This document shows positions 32,114 through 38,602 of a stretch of DNA of 40,375 nucleotides, piece after piece. The notes beneath the pieces were generated by a model that made no database searches, was not told the DNA's origin, and was given only the letters and a program-made list of their open reading frames with translations. The position numbers were made by a program, and so were the translations under genes. How positions within the stretch are numbered: the stretch's first letter is position 1; every line of letters begins with the position of its first letter. The stretch lies in IMG/VR virus record IMGVR_UViG_3300018080_000310, positions 1 to 40,375 of that record; one strand, given 5' to 3'. Source of the stretch: a virus.

Positions 32114-32374
32114 ATGAAAACAAAAACTTACAAGGAACTGAAACAAGAGTTTCAGGAAATCAAAAAACTATGGAGGCAAGAGGTTAAAGAAAAACTCGAG
32201 GCTACATATAACGAAGCAGATAAGGAGCATAAAGAATATTACCTTGACAGATACGGAAGCCTTGAAGGGTACGGGGAATTTAATAATGATACCGACCATG
32301 AAAATTCAGCATGGGAGCAGGGTTATCTGTACGGACTAAGTGAAGCTATACGGCTATTAAATGAAAATAACTAA
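32114..32374 (+). CDS. Unknown small protein, paralogue of 32725-33024
   Basis: This 86-residue protein is the first gene of the rightward arm. The N-terminal half is a charged helix. The C-terminal half carries R-Y-G-S-L-E-G-Y-G-E-F-N-N, then A-W-E-Q-G-Y-L-Y-G-L, almost identical to the second small protein 600 nt downstream, and the DNA is also clearly similar there. The aromatic-rich block suggests a conserved compact fold. No family is recognised. Being first after the strongest promoter, it may act very early. Confidence 0.75.
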   Translation: MKTKTYKELKQEFQEIKKLWRQEVKEKLEATYNEADKEHKEYYLDRYGSLEGYGEFNNDTDHENSAWEQGYLYGLSEAIRLLNENN

Positions 32375-32375
32375 T

Positions 32376-32696
32376 ATGAACAAAAAAGAATTACTAACTA
32401 AATTCAAAAATAGCGAATACCTTAGCGGGATTGACTATGAATATATAATCAATGATTTGGACGGTGAAGACACCGAGAACTTAAAGGAGAAGTTTGAGGA
32501 AGCTATCTATCATGAAGAGATTATATATTACAACAGGGCTATTGAATTTCTTTCTGAAAACGATTACAGCCTTCAGAATAGCTTAGAACTTGCACAAGAA
32601 CTTGGTTATCAACCAGCGGATTTGAACAGCGAGATTTTAGCAACCTTGCTATTACAAAACTACATGCAGGAAGAATTAAATGAAATACTAAACTAG
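32376..32696 (+). CDS. Unknown acidic helical protein
   Basis: This 106-residue protein starts at ATG 32376 (TAATATG context); an in-frame ATG at 32361 overlaps the previous gene and is less like the local start pattern. It is Glu/Leu/Asn-rich and helical, with E-L-G-Y-Q-P-A-D-L-N-S-E-I-L-A-T-L-L near residues 80-97. No family is recognised. It stands between the two paralogues. Confidence 0.7.
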   Translation: MNKKELLTKFKNSEYLSGIDYEYIINDLDGEDTENLKEKFEEAIYHEEIIYYNRAIEFLSENDYSLQNSLELAQELGYQPADLNSEILATLLLQNYMQEELNEILN

Positions 32697-32724
32697 GAGA
32701 AGGTCGTACTGACAAAAAATAAAT

Positions 32725-33024
32725 ATGACAAAACTATCACAGGCAATCATTAAGATTGAACAGTTAGCAAGAACGCAAGCCTTAGGTTCATCAACTACTG
32801 ATGACATTATCAGGATAATCAAGGAGCTAAATAACAACAGCCTGAACGCCCTGAAAAAAGAATACAGGCAAGCAGACAAGGAATACGCCGTATACTACAA
32901 AAATAGATACGGAAGCCTTGAAGGGTATGGCGAATTCAACAACGAGACATACGGCGAAAATACAGCGTGGGAGCAGGGTTATCTGTACGGACTAAATCAA
33001 GCAATTCAACTACTAAATAAATAA
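32725..33024 (+). CDS. Unknown small protein, paralogue of 32114-32374
   Basis: This 99-residue protein has an extra N-terminal helix of about 35 residues. The second half, K-N-R-Y-G-S-L-E-G-Y-G-E-F-N-N and A-W-E-Q-G-Y-L-Y-G-L, is shared with the gene at 32114. The matching DNA segments (about 32240-32340 and 32905-33000) show a local duplication with later divergence. The function is unknown. Confidence 0.72.
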   Translation: MTKLSQAIIKIEQLARTQALGSSTTDDIIRIIKELNNNSLNALKKEYRQADKEYAVYYKNRYGSLEGYGEFNNETYGENTAWEQGYLYGLNQAIQLLNK

Positions 33025-33025
33025 T

Positions 33026-33634
33026 ATGAGCTACACTATCGCAAAAAACATAAAATTTAACAAAGACTTTACATCATACAAAGTTAATGGTGCTTGCTCC
33101 AATGTAGTGCCTAAAACATTTAGCTACTCGAAAGAGCATGATGACTTTTACGCCCTTTTGTCTGAACTATCAGGGCGAGGTATACAAATGCACAATACAA
33201 AAAAGGCGAGTATTATCATGTCCGCCGTAAGGGAGTTGGAGCAAAAAGCCAAAGCCATTGGTTCTGATATATGGCACTTGCACCTATACCGAAAGGCAAG
33301 TCTTGAAAGACTAAAAGAAATCTATGAAGAAAACAATTACAGGTCAAAAGAAGTTAAACCGATGATTGACAATTATGGCATGGTTGCAACCTTTAACCGT
33401 GAGGCTGGTGAGATGTTCAGGCGTGCTTTAATCAACGCCTTTGAAGAGAATAGAAGTGAAAACTATATCATTAAGCTTGGCAAGGCTTTAACTGTATACA
33501 TTTACGGACTATATAGAGGTGGAGCTAATACAACCGAGAACATAGAGCGAGCTAAGAGGTTTTGTAAAGCACAAGCCGAGGAGCTAAAAGACAGGTTTGA
33601 CCATGTCAATGCAGAAATAATTAAAGTAAACTAA
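33026..33634 (+). CDS. Unknown 202-residue protein
   Basis: A mixed start (SYTIAKNIKFNKDFTSYKVNG) is followed by helices. It is rich in Lys, Asn and Tyr and less G/C-rich than the virion genes. The start follows the previous stop in the TAATATG pattern used by the whole 32-34 kb cluster, which points to termination-reinitiation without Shine-Dalgarno sites. No family is recognised. Confidence 0.7.
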   Translation: MSYTIAKNIKFNKDFTSYKVNGACSNVVPKTFSYSKEHDDFYALLSELSGRGIQMHNTKKASIIMSAVRELEQKAKAIGSDIWHLHLYRKASLERLKEIYEENNYRSKEVKPMIDNYGMVATFNREAGEMFRRALINAFEENRSENYIIKLGKALTVYIYGLYRGGANTTENIERAKRFCKAQAEELKDRFDHVNAEIIKVN

Positions 33635-33635
33635 T

Positions 33636-34046
33636 ATGCACTATCTAGGACTATATATTCACGAGGGAGTAATCGAAGACGGGGAAGAATTCAACCCCAA
33701 AGGCTACAATTCATACGCTTATAACGACCTTGTTGACGGTGGATTTGCAAGCCAAAACACTTATAACAACGCAATAGCTGATTGGTTTGTAATTGGCGGA
33801 AGGTGGAGCGGACTATTTACGGAGCTATTAACAGGCGAAGAGCAACCAAATAGAGATACTTACGAAAACGAGGGCTATCCTGATGACAGCATTATATTGA
33901 CCGAGGAGCTATATAAAAAGATAAGAGAAAGGTTTAGAGAACTTACATTTATTGAAGAGGGGTATATGCCAGAAGAAGGCAAAAACACTACCCACCTTAA
34001 AGACCATATCGGAAAAGCTATAACTATTATTGACTATCACAACTAA
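33636..34046 (+). CDS. Unknown protein with D-W-F-V-I-G-G-R-W motif
   Basis: This 136-residue protein contains A-D-W-F-V-I-G-G-R-W-S-G-L near residues 48-60, a motif I have seen in small phage and plasmid proteins of unknown function. The rest has a beta start (YLGLYIHEG) and an acidic middle. It starts 1 nt after the previous stop. Antirestriction-like roles have been guessed for such clusters, but nothing here proves it. Confidence 0.7.
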   Translation: MHYLGLYIHEGVIEDGEEFNPKGYNSYAYNDLVDGGFASQNTYNNAIADWFVIGGRWSGLFTELLTGEEQPNRDTYENEGYPDDSIILTEELYKKIRERFRELTFIEEGYMPEEGKNTTHLKDHIGKAITIIDYHN

Positions 34047-34047
34047 T

Positions 34048-34233
34048 ATGCTACACGAAAAAATAACTTGCCCCCTATGTGGTGAAGATATACCACATAA
34101 AGAAACAAATTCAACTCACTTTTGGCCGTGTCCCGCTTGTCCCTTTGTAGGCGTCGAGTGGTACTCGGACGAGGATAGCATCAGTCTATCCAACTGTTTG
34201 CGTGAATTCCTTTACGGGAAAAAGAATAACTAA
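34048..34233 (+). CDS. Small zinc-ribbon protein
   Basis: From ATG 34048 (TAATATG context) this is 61 residues; the earlier ATG 34030 overlaps the previous gene. C-P-L-C near residues 8-11 and C-P-A-C near 28-31 form a classic zinc ribbon. A short tail follows with an acidic loop. Such proteins often bind nucleic acid or act as adaptors. No partner can be named. Confidence 0.72.
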   Translation: MLHEKITCPLCGEDIPHKETNSTHFWPCPACPFVGVEWYSDEDSISLSNCLREFLYGKKNN

Positions 34234-34253
34234 CTTATCACCTAGAAAATTTT

Positions 34254-34439
34254 ATGACTATCGAATTTTACACAGCTAATGTTTACGGGAATCACCTCGA
34301 GTACATTAAAGACCCTGAACTCGCGAAGTCCTTCTATACTATAGCAGGACGCAAGACGCTCACCCCTTCTATAAAACAAGCGTTCCGTTCATTCGGCGTG
34401 GAGTTTTCAGAAGCTCTGCCTCCTCGTCCTGTGGCGTAG
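34254..34439 (+). CDS. Small protein of unknown function
   Basis: This 61-residue protein begins TIEFYTANVYG, then a helical segment and A-G-R-K-T-L-T-P-S-I-K-Q-A-F near residues 31-44. This pattern is familiar from small phage proteins of unknown function. The last codons run into the hairpin 34425-34449, so the gene end and its terminator overlap. Confidence 0.65.
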   Translation: MTIEFYTANVYGNHLEYIKDPELAKSFYTIAGRKTLTPSIKQAFRSFGVEFSEALPPRPVA

Positions 34440-34449
34440 CTACAGGACG
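34425..34449. terminator. Hairpin at end of the 32-34 kb small-gene cluster
   Basis: The perfect 8-bp stem CGTCCTGT/ACAGGACG (34425-34432/34442-34449) has a 9-nt loop. There is no T-run directly after it, so termination strength is uncertain. It separates the rightward cluster from the oppositely directed nuclease gene. Confidence 0.5.
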
Positions 34450-34478
34450 CAGGGCGGGACGCGTAGCGACGAGCTCTG

Positions 34479-34970
34479 TTAAAGCTGAATAACACAACGG
34501 GCGTTCTCTTCACAAAAGGCACGGGAAAAACTCCCGCGTCTTTTCTTTTCTCCACTTTTCGTGAACCGCTCTTGAAATGCTACCTCAATATCCACCACAT
34601 AGACCACCCATTTACTATCACCCGCATAATTTTTAAAGCCAAACACCAGATACGCACCAGCGTTATCAAACCAAACATAGTCGCACGGCTTTGTGTCCAC
34701 CGACATATCACTAATCTTATGCCCCGTGGGGCGTACAGCTTTCCGGATTAACTTTAACTCTTCACGCGCACCACAAGCCCGCAAGCCTTCTACCCACTGC
34801 TGATCTTTTACCTCGCTAAACGGGACAGACTCACCACCTCGAGAACTTTTTAATTCAAACATGCCACTCACCACGCCAGTGTTTCTCATCATACTAATCC
34901 CCTCGGGAGTTTTCATAAACCGCGAGAACCTTCCCTGCAATTCCTTCTCTTTAAATGAACCATTAGACAT
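34479..34970 (-). CDS. RecU/VRR-type Holliday-junction resolvase-like nuclease
   Basis: From ATG 34970 this is 163 residues. It has the PD-(D/E)XK pattern of RecU-like resolvases: G-M-F-E-L-K near residues 35-40 gives the E-x-K pair, P-F-S-E-V-K-D-Q-Q-W-V-E-G-L near 50-63 gives the conserved Q-containing helix, then H-K-I-S-D-M and P-C-D-Y-V-W-F and a final strand (AYLVFGF). The enzyme would cut branched DNA before packaging. It reads against its neighbours and starts beside the origin, where the operator at 35030 could control it. The call is by motif; remote nuclease families are possible. Confidence 0.7.
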   Translation of the reverse strand: MSNGSFKEKELQGRFSRFMKTPEGISMMRNTGVVSGMFELKSSRGGESVPFSEVKDQQWVEGLRACGAREELKLIRKAVRPTGHKISDMSVDTKPCDYVWFDNAGAYLVFGFKNYAGDSKWVVYVVDIEVAFQERFTKSGEKKRRGSFSRAFCEENARCVIQL

Positions 34971-35035
34971 ATAAAAGATCCAACTATTACCACAAAAATA
35001 TACCACCAAAAGCACCCCCTCTTATAGTCGTACAT

Positions 35036-35041
35036 GTTGTA
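35036..35041. promoter_or_regulatory. Regulator box GTTGTA at left origin edge
   Basis: GTACATGTTGTAC (35030-35042) carries the same box as the ribbon-helix-helix promoter. It overlaps the first iteron and lies upstream of the leftward nuclease gene. Confidence 0.5.
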
Positions 35042-35121
35042 CGGAACTGACATCTTTTTTGAAGATACCACATTTTAAGCCAGCCTTAGCCAATTCTTAC
35101 CAAAAGCACCTCAAAAACCAA

Positions 35122-35158
35122 TCTCAGTTCCGTCCCAGTTCCATCTCAGTTCCATAAG
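35122..35158. repeat. Iteron triplet, left arm
   Basis: Three CAGTTCC boxes begin at 35125, 35136 and 35147, an 11-bp spacing that keeps them on one DNA face. The mirror copy is 35341-35377 (boxes at 35346, 35357, 35368), identical at 34 of 37 positions. Confidence 0.85.
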
Positions 35159-35162
35159 ATTC

Positions 35163-35180
35163 TTAGCCAACCTTAGCTAA
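35163..35180. repeat. GCTAACCTTAGC-type palindrome inside the origin
   Basis: TTAGCCAACCTTAGCTAA is one of five related sites (31441, 31530, 35079-35091, here, 40010-40027), all noncoding. This one lies between the outer and inner iteron groups. Confidence 0.55.
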
Positions 35181-35190
35181 AAAACGCATT

Positions 35191-35214
35191 TATGGAACTG
35201 GGGAACTGAGAAAA
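35191..35214. repeat. Inner perfect inverted repeat, left arm
   Basis: This carries two GGAACTG boxes at 35194 and 35202. It is an exact reverse complement of 35285-35308, with 70 bp between the arms. Confidence 0.9.
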
Positions 35215-35284
35215 GGGGTATTATTAATATAAATATTTTTTTTACGCTTTTTCTCTATTATTTTTTTTCTCCACCAATATAGTG
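35215..35284. other. AT-rich core of the origin
   Basis: These 70 bp between the inner repeats consist mostly of A and T with long T-runs. It is the probable DNA-unwinding element. Confidence 0.7.
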
Positions 35285-35308
35285 TTTTCTCAGTTCCCCA
35301 GTTCCATA
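35285..35308. repeat. Inner perfect inverted repeat, right arm
   Basis: This carries two CAGTTCC boxes at 35291 and 35299 and is the exact reverse complement of 35191-35214. Confidence 0.9.
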
Positions 35309-35340
35309 ACTCAACTTTAAGCTGTACCTACAGCCTAAAA

Positions 35341-35377
35341 CCTATGGAACTGACATGGAACTGGGACGGAACTGACA
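35341..35377. repeat. Iteron triplet, right arm
   Basis: Three GGAACTG boxes at 11-bp spacing mirror 35122-35158. Both triplets are separated from the inner repeats by exactly 32 bp, so the design is symmetric. Confidence 0.85.
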
Positions 35378-35380
35378 ACT

Positions 35381-35389
35381 TTATCCACA
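35381..35389 (+). promoter_or_regulatory. DnaA box TTATCCACA
   Basis: This is an exact match to the strong bacterial DnaA box, lying between the right iteron triplet and the right outer repeat. It suggests host DnaA helps open the origin. Confidence 0.75.
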
Positions 35390-35400
35390 ATCTCAGTTCC

Positions 35401-35436
35401 GTACAACATGTACAACCTTTACAACCTTTACAACAA
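35401..35436 (+). promoter_or_regulatory. Four tandem 9-bp TACAAC operators
   Basis: TACAAC begins at 35402, 35411, 35420 and 35429, exactly 9 bp apart. The array overlaps the right outer repeat and ends about 30 bp before the primase -10. It is the longest array of the regulator box in the window. Confidence 0.7.
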
Positions 35437-35467
35437 ATGTTATTATATTTGTATAAAAGATAACACA

Positions 35468-35473
35468 TATAAT
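35468..35473 (+). promoter_or_regulatory. TATAAT box 6 nt before the primase start
   Basis: A perfect -10 sits six bases before the ATG at 35480, so transcription should begin at the start codon. A second candidate (TATAAA 35452-35457) would give a short leader of about 16 nt. Confidence 0.6.
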
Positions 35474-35479
35474 AACCAT

Positions 35480-36331
35480 ATGAACGACACTCTGGAGCAG
35501 GCTCTCCTCTACCACAAAACTGGTCTCTCCGTCATACCCATTAGAGAGAAAGACAAGCGTCCCGCAGTCCCCTCTTGGAAAACCTTTCAGACGACAAGAG
35601 CTGACGCTAAAACGATTGAAAAGCATTTCACAGATCATCCGGACGATAACATTGGTATTGTCACGGGACGCATTTCTGGAATCACAGTCATCGATATAGA
35701 TATTAAAGGAATACCGGAAGGCGAATTGGATGAGAACCTCACGAAAATCGTGAACGCTATCTGCGGAACGGATAATGTCTCACGCGAACGCTTTGCCGTC
35801 GTGCTAACTGGCTCCGGTGGACTTCACATCTACACGAAATACATTGATATGAAGACTCAGCTTCAAATCCCAGCGAGCCAGCTTGTTCCGGGCGCACTTG
35901 GCATGATTGACGTGAAATCAGACGGGGGATATGTTCTCGCACCACCCTCTACCCACCCAAATGGCCGGCTGTACACGCACCATCCTGCCTTTCCTGAGCT
36001 TTCTACACTCTTACATGACAAGAACCTCGCAACACTCTCAAAACATCTCCTACGAGCTCTCAGAAGCTCTGACGAGGCCAACAGAACAGTCGACTGGGAC
36101 AAAATCATGAAAGAAACCACCGCAGGAAACAGAAACGAGAACACAACACGGCTTCTCGGCCTCCTCATTGGTTCACTTCCACCCTCTGAATGGGAAACAG
36201 TCGCTCTTCCATGCGCCGTTGCATGGAATCTACAATTCGTAAAGCCCGATCCGCTCACCTATAAAGAAGTGGAGCGCATATTCCGGTCCATCGCCGACAC
36301 ACACATTAAAAAATATACTTTAGAAGATTAA
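35480..36331 (+). CDS. Primase-polymerase (bifunctional prim-pol domain)
   Basis: From ATG 35480 this is 283 residues; the open frame before it (from 35408) is the operator array. It has the prim-pol pattern: A-L-L-Y-H-K-T-G-L-S-V-I-P-I near residues 8-21, the catalytic acidic strand V-I-D-I-D-I-K-G near 71-78, T-G-S-G-G-L-H-I-Y near 112-120, and K-S-D-G-G-Y-V-L-A-P-P-S near 149-160. The enzyme makes primers and extends them. The helicase half of the usual P4-type protein is separate, at 913. Both should act at the origin directly upstream. The C-terminal third is helical. Confidence 0.88.
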   Translation: MNDTLEQALLYHKTGLSVIPIREKDKRPAVPSWKTFQTTRADAKTIEKHFTDHPDDNIGIVTGRISGITVIDIDIKGIPEGELDENLTKIVNAICGTDNVSRERFAVVLTGSGGLHIYTKYIDMKTQLQIPASQLVPGALGMIDVKSDGGYVLAPPSTHPNGRLYTHHPAFPELSTLLHDKNLATLSKHLLRALRSSDEANRTVDWDKIMKETTAGNRNENTTRLLGLLIGSLPPSEWETVALPCAVAWNLQFVKPDPLTYKEVERIFRSIADTHIKKYTLED

Positions 36332-36332
36332 T

Positions 36333-36614
36333 ATGTCATCACTATTAGAAAAAGCTAAAAAAGAGCAAAAACAAAGAAAGAATAATGTAAAAGTGGCTAT
36401 TGAAAATGAGCACATTGAGCTTGCACTCGCCTGGGCGTTAGGTGAAGTTAAGCAAAAAGAAGTAGCGAGAGTCCTTGACTATCAAGGGCCATCTACCTAT
36501 GTAGTCCTCGCTCGCGCACTCGCTGAACATATCCGCCGGCAAGAAAAATACAAAAAAGCCGACGAATTGTACGACCGAAACACTGACTCCATACTTGATA
36601 AATTTATTGATTGA
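36333..36614 (+). CDS. Small basic helical protein, possible helix-turn-helix
   Basis: This 93-residue protein starts 1 nt after the primase stop. A basic N-terminus is followed by E-L-A-L-A-W-A-L-G-E-V-K-Q-K-E-V-A-R-V-L near residues 29-48, which resembles the first part of a helix-turn-helix (Lys-Glu-Val-Ala). It may bind DNA and regulate the origin or the operon. No family is recognised. Confidence 0.68.
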   Translation: MSSLLEKAKKEQKQRKNNVKVAIENEHIELALAWALGEVKQKEVARVLDYQGPSTYVVLARALAEHIRRQEKYKKADELYDRNTDSILDKFID

Positions 36615-36615
36615 T

Positions 36616-36696
36616 ATGGAAAAGATCACAATCGCCTTCGATGACATCCACGAGTTCACCATGGCAGATAAGAATTTAATCGTAAGAATGAAATAA
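36616..36696 (+). CDS. 26-residue peptide, unknown function
   Basis: The peptide begins MEKITIAFDDIHEFTM and ends VRMK. Its start lies 1 nt after the previous stop in the TGATATG context used in this cluster, and the next gene starts 2 nt after its own stop. The spacing fits a real cistron; coding evidence is otherwise slight. No function can be proposed. Confidence 0.4.
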   Translation: MEKITIAFDDIHEFTMADKNLIVRMK

Positions 36697-36698
36697 AT

Positions 36699-36929
36699 AT
36701 GTTCATGTTTCTACTCAATACTCACATCCTCTTCGTAATCCTCTCCGGCCTCTTTGCCGTACTGGATTTCATTATGCACCTCACGGACCAGAAGCAAGCA
36801 GGACAGCTTGTGAGAACAGCTCTAGCCGCGTTCATAACAGCGGCGACCCTGTCAGCATATGGAGCAATTTGGTATTTTATATTCAAGGCCCTTCCTATAC
36901 TTAACGCTATTAATTACTTAAATAATTAA
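36699..36929 (+). CDS. Two-helix membrane protein
   Basis: This 76-residue protein has two strongly hydrophobic helices, at about residues 3-27 (LLNTHILFVILSGLFAVLDF) and 40-66 (VRTALAAFITAATLSAYGAI), joined by a short charged loop. It could be a holin, an anti-holin or a superinfection-exclusion protein. It lies in the early arm, away from the lysis genes, which favours a host-membrane or exclusion role over lysis. Confidence 0.7.
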   Translation: MFMFLLNTHILFVILSGLFAVLDFIMHLTDQKQAGQLVRTALAAFITAATLSAYGAIWYFIFKALPILNAINYLNN

Positions 36930-36933
36930 ATGT

Positions 36934-37167
36934 ATGCTCGAAGAAATTCAAGCGAAGATTCGTAAGGCTGTCGACCTCCCCGAAGATATATCCATAACTA
37001 TCGGGGACATAATCGAAGCCTGGATGACTCTTCCACAGAAACGAGAAATCATTTCAGAGAAAGAAATGGCACGCAGGCTCACAAAAGCGGGCTGGATCCT
37101 TAAGAAACCTCTCCCAGCTCAACCTCTAAAAGTCATTGCCTTACTTGATGAAGTCTTTAATAACTAA
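36934..37167 (+). CDS. Hypothetical helical protein
   Basis: This 77-residue protein starts M-L-E-E-I-Q-A-K-I-R-K-A and is helical throughout, with a charged middle (ISEKEMARRLTKAGW) that might be a DNA-binding helix pair. It lies 4 nt after the membrane protein. No family is recognised. Confidence 0.65.
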   Translation: MLEEIQAKIRKAVDLPEDISITIGDIIEAWMTLPQKREIISEKEMARRLTKAGWILKKPLPAQPLKVIALLDEVFNN

Positions 37168-37170
37168 TTT

Positions 37171-37233
37171 ATGAGCAATAAGAACCTCGCAGTTATTTTT
37201 CTGCTTAGCCTAATATCGCTTTGTGTGAGCTGA
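37171..37233 (+). CDS. 20-residue hydrophobic peptide
   Basis: The peptide is a short basic start followed by a hydrophobic stretch (AVIFLLSLISLCVS). It looks like a minimal membrane peptide or a bare signal sequence. It starts 3 nt after the previous stop. Coding evidence is limited to spacing and composition. Confidence 0.35.
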   Translation: MSNKNLAVIFLLSLISLCVS

Positions 37234-37268
37234 CCACTTCTTATTACACTTTACGTACTTGACCTAAT

Positions 37269-37640
37269 ATGAAGACCACAAATAAAAAGAAACTTACGCG
37301 TTCAGAACAGCGCAACCTAACCCCAGAAGAATTACTTCCTCATTTAGAGGAAGTACGTGACAAAGGGGGAAGATTAAGTAAAGACATTCTCCAAGCCACT
37401 ATAAGCGCGGTAGAAGAAACTATGGCAAACAAAGTTTATAAAGTCCAACTCGAAGTCTGCCGGAAAAAGACGGGTAAGCTAGGAGATAAAATCGGCAACC
37501 TGAAATTCCATAAAAGAGAAACTGAACTTAAAAACAAAGCACTTGTTAAACAAGTTAGACGCTTGCGAACCACAACAGTGCTCCAGTCGGCTACGATCAT
37601 CTTTATTACTCTTCTATACCTTATGACACAGTATGGCTAA
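37269..37640 (+). CDS. Coiled-coil protein with C-terminal membrane anchor
   Basis: This 123-residue protein has a charged, helical body and one hydrophobic segment at the very end (residues about 102-120, SATIIFITLLYLMTQYG). It should be a tail-anchored membrane protein with a cytoplasmic coiled coil. Similar layouts occur at 38603-39184. Its stop overlaps the next start by 8 nt. No family is recognised. Confidence 0.7.
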   Translation: MKTTNKKKLTRSEQRNLTPEELLPHLEEVRDKGGRLSKDILQATISAVEETMANKVYKVQLEVCRKKTGKLGDKIGNLKFHKRETELKNKALVKQVRRLRTTTVLQSATIIFITLLYLMTQYG

Positions 37641-38439
37641 AAAACATGGCAATGAAAAAGATAAATCAGAACGCCGTCTTGAAGCTCATGAGTCCAAATA
37701 TCCAGAAGAAGAGCGTAAAATACTTGATAAAGAACGCTTACTTAAAAACCCTCAGCTTAATAAAGAGAGAGGGGATCCGGATAAAGAGATCATCGGAGAC
37801 CAGATCACGGGTTATGATGAGGACATCAAGAAGCTGAGAGATGAACTTCTCGAAGAGGTACTAGACGACCTGTTGTCGCGAGTACAGAAAGCTACAAAAG
37901 AATTATTCCCTCGCATAGAACGTTTCGAAGCCTCACCACCCGGAACCTATCGTAATCGGATGGTTCTTAGACCTAGATTTCTTATCGAGCAAAACGCCTG
38001 GATATTAGCACTTAGGGATAATAAAGATATGGATGGCAATGTACCTGTTGCACTCAAGGAAAACCCCACATACTACTTAACTCTAGGAACGATGGAGTAT
38101 CTGGATGAGATGTATGAAGCAAGTATTCTCGCGGAACATCCCGATGAACAAAGGATAGACGAAACAGATCTGTGGTTTATGCCAAAGATCCTTCCACAAC
38201 AGTTACCCACTGTTCATCCACTGTCCGACGAAGAGATCGAGATCCTCTATGATATGGTTCTCGAAGAAAGGGAAGTGGCAAGCGGGCGTACCCTATGCGA
38301 CGACAAGTGGCTTGAGGTCGCGAAGTTAAAACGTAAACGCCTCAGGAAATATAAACAAATGTTTAAAGAAAAGACTGAGGAAAAAAGTCGTAAACAAAAA
38401 CACTATGACAGAAAACAACAAAGAAAAAAAAGTAAGTAA
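37633..38439 (+). CDS. Hypothetical charged protein
   Basis: This 268-residue protein has highly charged ends: a Lys/Glu-rich N-terminus (about 45 residues) and a basic C-terminus (residues about 240-268, KQKHYDRKQQRKKSK). The middle has P-P-G-T-Y-R-N-R-M-V-L-R-P-R-F near residues 102-116 and several short hydrophobic segments. No motif is recognised. It overlaps both neighbours, so it is part of one operon with the membrane proteins and the SPFH protein. Confidence 0.7.
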   Translation: MAKKHGNEKDKSERRLEAHESKYPEEERKILDKERLLKNPQLNKERGDPDKEIIGDQITGYDEDIKKLRDELLEEVLDDLLSRVQKATKELFPRIERFEASPPGTYRNRMVLRPRFLIEQNAWILALRDNKDMDGNVPVALKENPTYYLTLGTMEYLDEMYEASILAEHPDEQRIDETDLWFMPKILPQQLPTVHPLSDEEIEILYDMVLEEREVASGRTLCDDKWLEVAKLKRKRLRKYKQMFKEKTEEKSRKQKHYDRKQQRKKSK

Positions 38440-38593
38440 AGGTGAGATCATGCTCTTCAGCAAGGTCACATCTCTCGGTTATATCGACATGGATCAACTT
38501 AATGAATTCATGCGGGATAATAAATGGGAACTAACTCAGATTGAATTCAACCCATTTCATAAACCGGTAGTTGCCGTATTAAAAAAAATATAA
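38405..38593 (+). CDS. Small hypothetical protein
   Basis: This 62-residue protein overlaps the previous gene by 35 nt. A short charged start is followed by Y-I-D-M-D-Q-L-N-E-F-M near residues 27-37 and a strand-like end (KPVVAVLKKI). No family is recognised; a small regulatory or structural role is possible. Confidence 0.6.
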   Translation: MTENNKEKKVSKGEIMLFSKVTSLGYIDMDQLNEFMRDNKWELTQIEFNPFHKPVVAVLKKI

Positions 38594-38602
38594 CATTCAT
38601 TT

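Larger units (their letters stand above)
35030..35413. other. Putative replication origin with three nested inverted repeats
   Basis: The 384-bp noncoding element is bounded by a perfect 21-bp inverted repeat (35030-35050/35393-35413). Inside is a 37-bp inverted repeat with three mismatches (35122-35158/35341-35377), and inside that a perfect 24-bp inverted repeat (35191-35214/35285-35308) around a 70-bp AT-rich core. CAGTTCC occurs six times in one orientation and six times in the other. A perfect DnaA box is at 35381-35389. The primase-polymerase gene follows. This is the pattern of an iteron-type origin. Confidence 0.8.

Noticed and set aside
35122-35377. The GTTCC repeat array as a CRISPR
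   Set aside because: Repeats are only 7-11 bp, occur in both orientations with mirror symmetry, have no unique spacers and no cas genes; an iteron origin fits.
35408-35479. Longer start for the primase-polymerase
   Set aside because: The codons come from the tandem TACAAC operator array and the -10 box, giving a Tyr/Asn-rich artefact.
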